64,000 nucleotides of DNA from Pseudopithomyces maydicus (Eukaryota; Ascomycota; Dothideomycetes; Pleosporales; Didymosphaeriaceae), in contig JANTUC010000009.1 in assembly GCA_026873275.1 (NCBI GenBank), positions 248,001 to 312,000 on the forward strand, read 5' to 3'. The notes under the pieces are model-generated. The model did not search any database. It saw only the letters and a list, made by a program, of their open reading frames with translations, and had not been told where the DNA came from. The stretch's first letter is position 1. Each line of letters opens with the position of its first letter. The position numbers and the translations under genes are program-made. Of this stretch, positions 57,660-64,000 are shown piece by piece.

Positions 57660-58926
57660 GCAGGTGACTGTTGGTGAAGTGGTTCTATGAATCTCTTTGT
57701 ATATATTTAGTGGATTTCGGTGTGTACATATCTATGCCGTTAAACGAAGAATGACATTCAATACCCGGTTATAATTGTCCGTTGTATTACACGAGATATA
57801 GTGGTTCGGAAATAATAGGCCTGTAGTAGCTGCTGATTGGCAAGAAAGCATGCAACTAAAATAAATCCCGCAGTTGTGCATACCATCAAGTGATTGGATA
57901 CTTTGCCTTCGCCTTTAGATCTCAGGCTTCAACTTATGTCCCAACGAGCTGAGTAGATCGTGGGTCTATGGACTTGAAATCACGTTACAAGCGGTTGTTG
58001 GTCATTCCATTCGTCAGAAAATCTAAGCATCTTTATCTCCTGTCGTCACTGGTTATCCATGGACTGGGTGTGCAAAATATCCAAGTATGCCTCTATTAAT
58101 GATTCGAGCTTTTTAAAATCCCCAAACGTCCACTTGTGAAAAGAGAAGAAAGATAACCCAAACACCCTAGTTGATAATATCTAGGCATGGTAAGGATTGT
58201 TCATGGCTAACTCGGAGCTTGCAAAGATCATCTACATAAGCGCATGTGCTTGAAATTGCTGTCACCGAAACCAACGAAAGTGTCTCATCGAATATGACAG
58301 TGGTGAAAGTATCCGATTTCAGAGTGTATAAAATCAGGTTAAAATACACCCTCGGTTGAGATGGCATTTGAACTCGGGTGGTCCACGACTACGTTGGAAA
58401 CACAGGATCATAGCTCTAACGAGGCAGTCCGTCGACCCAGAACAAGAGTTCATGTAAGTCCTTGGTGTCATCAATATACGCTTTGGAAAATATTTATTCC
58501 AGTCCAATTTTTAGGCCAATGCCTGTCGAAACAACGATAATGATGGAAAGAGAACAACCGACTACGATTCTTGGATGGCTTCAGATTGCCTCTTCACTTT
58601 TTACTCCCGTGTAATACACATCACTGACATTCACACGGAAATTTCATACGAAGTCATTCTCTTTGATTCCATATTTTCCATACAGTATTGTACAGGCAAG
58701 CTTTCAAGACCATCTCTTGACAGGCCGCTGGGAGAACCCATATATTATATTGTACATGCCCCCTAACGCCTTTGTCCAATGCGCATCATTCCCCATCTAA
58801 AGTGCCGGTATTGATCGCTCACGTCGTGACCGACTGGCTGCGCGGATCGATCAATCGATCGATCCAAATCCATCTAACAGCGCCTCGTCCGCTGCGTTCC
58901 CATAGTACATATAATCAATCGTTCGT
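57660..58926. other. Intergenic region
   Basis: About 1.27 kb with only short frames. The segment 58849-58864 has GATCGATC-type palindromes. The part next to 58926 is the 3' UTR of the minus-strand TOM6 gene. Confidence 0.55.
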
Positions 58927-59182
58927 CTATGCGGGAAGAAGGATCTCAGCCCAGCTGCTGTGGAGGAAGGTGACGCCGATCTGTCCGTTGTTAATTCATG
59001 TCGATTTGAAGCAATGCATGTCTATCCGCGGACAGTGCATGAGCGATAGGCGTGCTTACAGCGAACATGCCGATGGCAGTGACGACGCTCCTGTTATCCT
59101 TGCTCATGAGACTCTGGTATGCGCCGACCGCGAAGTTGGGCTCGGCGACCGTGCGACCTCCTTTGACGACCTTTGGGGGCAT
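58927..59182 (-). CDS. tom6: Tom6-like small subunit of the mitochondrial TOM complex
   Basis: Two exons, 59182-59060 and 58980-58927, encode 58 residues; the 79-nt intron has GTAAGC and GGACAG ends. Splicing joins the visible MSKDNRSVVTAIGMFA to IGVTFLHSSWAEILLPA and a stop. The sequence has the form of fungal Tom6: a short basic MPPK start, one C-terminal hydrophobic helix (VVTAIGMFAIGVTFL) and the closing SSW-LLP motif. Tom6 is a tail-anchored protein that stabilises the translocase of the mitochondrial outer membrane. The gene is too short for routine ORF calls and depends on the splice, which is supported by both consensus sites and the family ending. Confidence 0.82.
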
Positions 59183-59609
59183 ATTTGCGGCTGTGTGATG
59201 CGTCAGTGAGATGTGATGTCGGACGGAGTGGAGGATCCGGACCTGTTTATGGTTTATCGGTAGAAAGTTGCGGGTGGTGAGCTGGATGCAGTGGTCGTGA
59301 TGATGGAAGATCGAGAAACTTTCGAGCTTGGACGGACGTAGGATGGCCGAATTGGGTTAGCACGTGATGACGTAAGATTGGACCTGATCAACCCTTGAAG
59401 TAGTCTATCAGGGTATTGTGTATCATCTATTTTGTTTTCACCTTTTTTATGCCTCTGACTGAGAATCTATACTGGGTGTTTTATGACTAGTCAAAAAATT
59501 TTGCGGATGCCAAACTATGCAATAATAGGCGGAACGACACAGACCTCGAAGTCACAGTATCACTCAACTCTCCCTTTCAAGATATCAATATGAAACAGCA
59601 AGATTTGCA
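59183..59609. other. Intergenic region
   Basis: About 430 bases with the TOM6 promoter and the 3' UTR of the rhodopsin-like gene. A YAG acceptor-like CACACAG just before the TOM6 ATG could belong to a 5' UTR intron. Confidence 0.45.
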
Positions 59610-60918
59610 TTACCGAACCAAAGTCTCGAAGCTGTCATCTTTTTCAAAAACTACACTCTTCACGGCCCCACGCCCACCTGATTTAGATTCCTTCATATCA
59701 GCAACATCTATGCTAACCTGCGTAACAACCTTTATGCCATCGTTCCCGCTTTCCAAATCCCCCGATCTACGGGAAGAGCTCTTATTCATGGCTTCAAGCA
59801 CGATATCGCGATCTATGTGGCGCCCATATGCGCTTCGATCAAACGTCAGATTGCTGGGCAGATTACTGTTTCCTGTGGATCTGTGCCCGGTAGTGAACAC
59901 GCGCGGTAGCCAGCGGGCGAGGAGCGGGCGGAGGCATGGTAGTGAAGAGCAGATTATACCGACGTTTGACTCGACGGCGGACCATGTCTGTTTATGAATT
60001 TGTTTAGCATGAACACTAAAATTAAATTTGATCAGGAGATAGGAGCCAACTCACTGCAGCAGGCGGGTTGTCCCACGTCGGATCATCCGAGTTCGAAATG
60101 GCAACCAGTGATTGTAGTCGCAGGATAGACACGATGCAAACGAAGCCTCCCATGGCGAAGACACCCATCAGTAGGTACCTTTGTTTTCGAGGGAGGCTCA
60201 AATTCTTGATGACTGGCATCGGGAGGACCATGATGGCTATATCCGTTACGATGTTCGTGCCGGCATTGAAATACCAGGATACAAACTGAGACATGCATTT
60301 ACTGTGGTTCTGGTGCCAGAATGCGCTGACGGGTATGCATTGGAAGGCACTCCCAAAAACCCTCCAGCAGGAGTATATGATGACGAATACGAGGAGAGCT
60401 CGACAGACGATAGAAAATTTGTGCGTCATGAAGACTCGTCGGTATTGGAGGAGGATTGAGATTTTGGTGAAGGAAAGTGAGAGGTTGTAAAGGATGAGTG
60501 AGGCATAGAAGGACTATGCAACCATGATCAGTAAAGCGACCGTCTGGATGATATTCAGAATTCACCTTCATCATCGACACGGAGCTCGTAATGGTCCAAA
60601 TGTGTTGTCCCATTCCGAAATGTACTTCTGTTTGAGTCTTAGCAAGAACATGAAAGCTAGAGACCTAAGTGGAAAGACTCACGAAATCCGATGCAGATCG
60701 TCAGACCTATTGAAAAGACCTACAACGTGGTCAGATTACTCCATTTCAACGTATGCCAATCAATATACCGTTGCAGCGACAATGAAGTAGTCTTCAATGC
60801 CAGTAGCTCGGACCATATAAAGTCGCGTATATATACGCAACACAACGACGACGATCGCTATCGCGGCAAAAGCAGCCGCAATAGCAATCGACTGTTCACC
60901 TCTAGGATTCGACACCAT
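59610..60918 (-). CDS. Rhodopsin-domain integral membrane protein (PTH11-like)
   Basis: Five exons: 60918-60769, 60719-60683, 60627-60566, 60513-60055 and 59987-59610, giving 361 residues with no frame break. Seven hydrophobic segments are recognisable, starting with AIAAAFAAIAIVVVVLRIYT. Family signatures of the fungal rhodopsin-like domain are RLYMVRATGIEDYFI, KISILLQYRRVF, CWRVFGSAFQCIPVSAFW, NAGTNIVTDIAIMVLPMPVI, PRKQRYLLMGVFAMGGFVCI and WSAVESNVGIICSSLPCLRP. The C-terminal tail is cytosolic, charged and poorly conserved. Such proteins are putative receptors in plant-interacting fungi; no CFEM domain precedes the helices here. Confidence 0.9.
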
Positions 60919-62867
60919 GGTGACAGCACCTCTGATCAGGACATCAATCGGCAATGTAAATCGGAATAAACGAGCACATGCGTGGTGTGACCCACCTGTG
61001 GTGAACACTATGGAGAGATTCACGTTCTAAATCCAGTTGGGGACAGTGCCATTATACAGGGCTGAGGGATGCGAATCATCCATCATGGCGATTCATCAAG
61101 CGACGATGCCCACGGAGTGGAAGCGAATTGTGGAATACGGAGGCGTCCCAGGTGGTTGTGACCTCGCTCGTGTGCGGTGCATAGAGGAATGCTAGCCGAA
61201 AGCCACGGCTGAGGGTGCCCGTTCCTCTTCGCATACATGGAGTAAGCACAATGAAACATCGCAGTAAACTTTATAGCGGTCATGTGGTCTATGCAACAGC
61301 GTGGGAGGTATATACCACCTCGGAGCGAAATATAACATCTAATCAACTGTTGCTATGTGAAATTCCAAGAACAGTGAAATGTAGTACATAGTTTCCTATA
61401 AACGAGCATTTAGACTAGATGGGGTGGTGGCATTTTGAATGTTTGTCTATTCATCACTTGGTGGTAATCTGGACGCGGGTATATCCGTTACTCGTCCTGT
61501 GTCGAACGGACAATGGTGTCTCAGCTCGTCCAATAGATGGGGAAGCGGGAGGCCGGTTGAAGCGAAATGTGATACATGAACATTACTGCATCGAGATCCC
61601 ATAATCACATCACCACCGCATGCTTCTCAATCTCTTATTCGCGCGTTGACAAGTCGCGAGTCAAAGCACGGATGGCTTACAGTCCATACGATACGTAGCA
61701 GCCTACATTGCTGCGATCCGAGCTCCTCAGAGCGCAAACTATAATTCTCGTAACATCCTCTTATCATTCCTTCGCCACGAGGAGGCAGCTGCATCATCCG
61801 GGAACTAACGGTTCCCGTATGCAGACTTCAACGTGCCCGTTGCGCGTCATCTGCGCGGGCCCATCCCGACAATTCGACTTCGCTCCTCCATTCGCTTGAT
61901 AGTAGGCCTGTTGCGCCACCACCATCAGGCTGACGACTCGTTCTAGAATTCCAATATATGTCAGAACGTGGCGTATACCCAGAAATGGAGCGGCCGTACG
62001 AGGTTAGGTTGAATCCTATAGGAACGGACGGGACTCTTCCCACCCGGCCGCTGCTGCAATAATAGATGCATTCTGCGTTTGATTGTACAGTGGTCCCACT
62101 CCTACCCTGAAATTGGGTCGGTAACTACCAAGACTGTCGTGAATAAAAAACGATAAAATGCCAATGACCCGATTGGTGAAGCTGCAGATATGGCTTGGTG
62201 TCCAGGTATTCCGCGCGGATTCCATGCCTATACCAAACGTGATGATAGGAAGAGCTAACGATGAGTGCCAGCCATCTGCTTTTGGCCATATCCCGTCTGG
62301 ACCTACTTTCATATGAAATAGTGACGATATAGCAACGGCCATAGATATATGTATATATGCTCCATATTCCAAGAATGACTCAATACACCAAATGCTGTTC
62401 CGGCCTCTTTCTTATTGCATTGATATCGCTAGCGTTACACAGATGCTGCTGCAAGTTCATACGCATTGAAAATAAAGTCTTGATCACGGCCTTAGCAATG
62501 TAGTGTAACAACACATGTGATTGCGACCAAGAAGTACGCTTGGAGAACACCCATTCGTGCTGTTGCTTACTGGGGGTTCGACCTTATCATCTTCTTATTC
62601 ATTGGCCGAAGCTGGGCACACATATGTGCACATGCACCCAGACCGTAACGGGAAGCTGGCGCAAAATCCCAAAAGAATTAAAAAAAATCAAATCATCGTT
62701 GATGCATCAGATGAAATGCATTGGCTCTTATTGAAGCGGAGGCCAGGAACACTAGTCCAGGCTCCCGGCAACACGTGATCAGAGACCAGGGTATGGCTTG
62801 GCGTTCATGATCATCTACTGAGACTATCACTTTGCCAGTGCAGTACTCCACACACAACCAACACAAC
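60919..62867. other. Intergenic region
   Basis: About 1.95 kb without a supportable gene. The open frame at 62016-62372 (minus, 118 codons) has no recognised domain. Confidence 0.5.
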
Positions 62868-63901
62868 ATGTCTCTCGCCGACTACCTCGCAAAAAACTAC
62901 CTAACAGCAGACTCGGATAAGAAATCGAAAAAGCGCAAAAGAAAACATAAAGATGGAGGCCTTAAGATTGACGACGACGATATTTCAGGCTGGAATAAGG
63001 GCGCAGGAGACGACGACGATGATGCGCCTACGATTGGTATGAAGTTTGCTTTCTACACGTCTACTAGTTCACCTGCTAACAAGCATACAGCTGGAATGAC
63101 ACTTAACTCGAAAAAGTCGAAGAAGAAGTCGAGATCCGCCGAAGACAATGGTTGGAAAAAGTTGGCGTCGCCGCGCCCTCCACAGCCGCGCAGATTGCCG
63201 CCGACGAAGCTGCAGCGGACGCGATCATAGCCACGGCCGCTGCCGACCGCAAGCAAGCCGAGGAGAACGAAGACGAAGCGCCGGCGATAGAGGATACCGA
63301 AGGCGTGTTCTTGGAGTCCGGTGCCAGAGCTGGCTTACAAACGGCGGACCAGGTCGCTGCCGCTGTGAAAAAGAAGCAGGATGAGGAGAGGAGAAAGGCA
63401 GCGGAGGTGGCCAAGCAGGGCGGATCGGGAGAGACAATCTATCGAGATGCTAGCGGACGGATAATAAATGTAGCAATGAAGCGCGCAGAAGCCAGAAAGA
63501 AAGCGGAAGAGGAGGAAAAGAAGAAATTGGAGAAGGAGAGGGCGGCGCGAGGTGATGTGCAGAACGCTGAAGCAGCGCGACGGAAACAGCAGCTGCAAGA
63601 CGCGAAAGGCTTGACGGTTGCGCGGTATGCGGACGATGCCGAGCTCAACGACGAATTGAAAGAACAGGGAAGGTGGAACGATCCCGCCGCCGGCTTCCTG
63701 CGCAAGAAGAAAGCTGGTCGGAGTATCACTGGGAAACCGCTCTACAAAGGCTCATTCCAGCCGAACCGCTACAACATTCGACCGGGACACCGATGGGATG
63801 GCGTCGACAGAAGTAACGGGTTCGAAAGCGAATGGTTCAAATCTCGGAATCGGAAGGCCAACATTGAGAAGTTGGAGTATGCTTGGCAGATGGACGAGTA
63901 G
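62868..63901 (+). CDS. bud13: Pre-mRNA splicing factor Bud13/Cwc26 (RES complex), one frame break
   Basis: Bud13 is part of the retention-and-splicing complex in the activated spliceosome. The start ATG 62868 gives MSLADYLAKNYLTADSD, the family's hallmark. Exon 1 is 62868-63036; a 54-nt intron (GTATGA, TGCTAAC, TACAG) follows; exon 2 is 63091-63901. In exon 2 the frame breaks at an A5 run (63156-63160). One missing base joins AEDNGWKK to VGVAAPSTAAQIAADEAAAD. The C-terminus is diagnostic: KPLYKGSFQPNRYNIRPGHR followed by WDGVDRSNGFESEWF. The corrected length is 327 codons. The window ends 99 bases downstream. Confidence 0.9.
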
Positions 63902-64000
63902 ACGCGTTAGTTGGCTTTTGTCTTTGCCAGCTCATTGTATGTATATGGTTTATTGCATAGCGTGGCGTTGATAGTGCATTGTAGACGCAGCTCTACCTCG

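Noticed and set aside
58370..58445. tRNA-like B-box and D-arm fragments on the minus strand
   Set aside because: The T-stem does not pair and no acceptor stem closes; at most a decayed relic.
62016..62372. 118-codon minus-strand frame
   Set aside because: No recognised motif, no exon partners with good splice sites.

Overview
The window is nuclear DNA of a filamentous ascomycete (Pezizomycotina). I infer Dothideomycetes from the overall look of the proteins, but the sequence does not prove the class. The evidence is short introns of mostly 45-135 nt with GTRNGT donors, CTAAC/CTGAC-type branch sites and YAG acceptors; fungus-specific families (UstYa-like, Fung_rhodopsin/PTH11-like, SesA-type NLR, family 1 pectate lyase); an intron-bearing tRNA-Pro; and long tetranucleotide microsatellites. 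The pectate lyase and small secreted proteins suggest a plant-associated or saprotrophic life style.

Layout. 1-208: 5' end of a Ran1/Sks1-type protein kinase, cut by the window edge. 209-10080: about 9.9 kb with no gene I can support, rich in microsatellites and ending in an AT-rich stretch. 10081-10170: tRNA-Pro. 11193-15852: TFIIF large subunit (TFG1) head to head with a Cid1-type nucleotidyltransferase. 16398-18407: six-exon sugar transporter, followed by about 5 kb of gene-free DNA. 23391-26295: UBC6 and SAM50 sharing one bidirectional promoter. 27541-34851: an accessory-looking block with a secreted protein, a UstYa-like oxidase, a repeat-containing secreted precursor peptide, an aldo/keto reductase and a small secreted helical-repeat protein. 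36014-50397: mostly housekeeping or conserved genes (LRR protein, coiled-coil protein, eL13, HRI1, a Myb-like protein, a membrane-anchored protein). 50718-55697: a FAR1-type DNA-binding protein divergent from a SesA/NB-ARC/TPR NLR. 56654-63901: pectate lyase, TOM6, a rhodopsin-like membrane protein and BUD13.

The most interesting locus is 28668-33318. A 125-residue secreted precursor (31252-31683) carries five near-identical repeats built on (G/S)TANPAIVSDGYG, separated by KR or xER processing sites. It lies 1.5 kb from a divergent UstYa-family gene with both HxxHC motifs. A signal peptide, kexin-type repeats and UstYa together are the hallmark of fungal ribosomal peptides of the dikaritin type. 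The Tyr-containing repeat, whose last residue alternates Leu/Trp, is not one I recognise from a characterised product.

A technical pattern also stands out. Nine single-base reading-frame breaks in six genes (TFG1, the Cid1-like gene, the small secreted protein, the LRR gene, the FAR1-type gene and BUD13) fall in or beside short homopolymers. Eight of the nine look like one lost base. Each gene regains an open frame with an integral codon count when these single-base changes are allowed for, so homopolymer sequencing error is more likely than decay.
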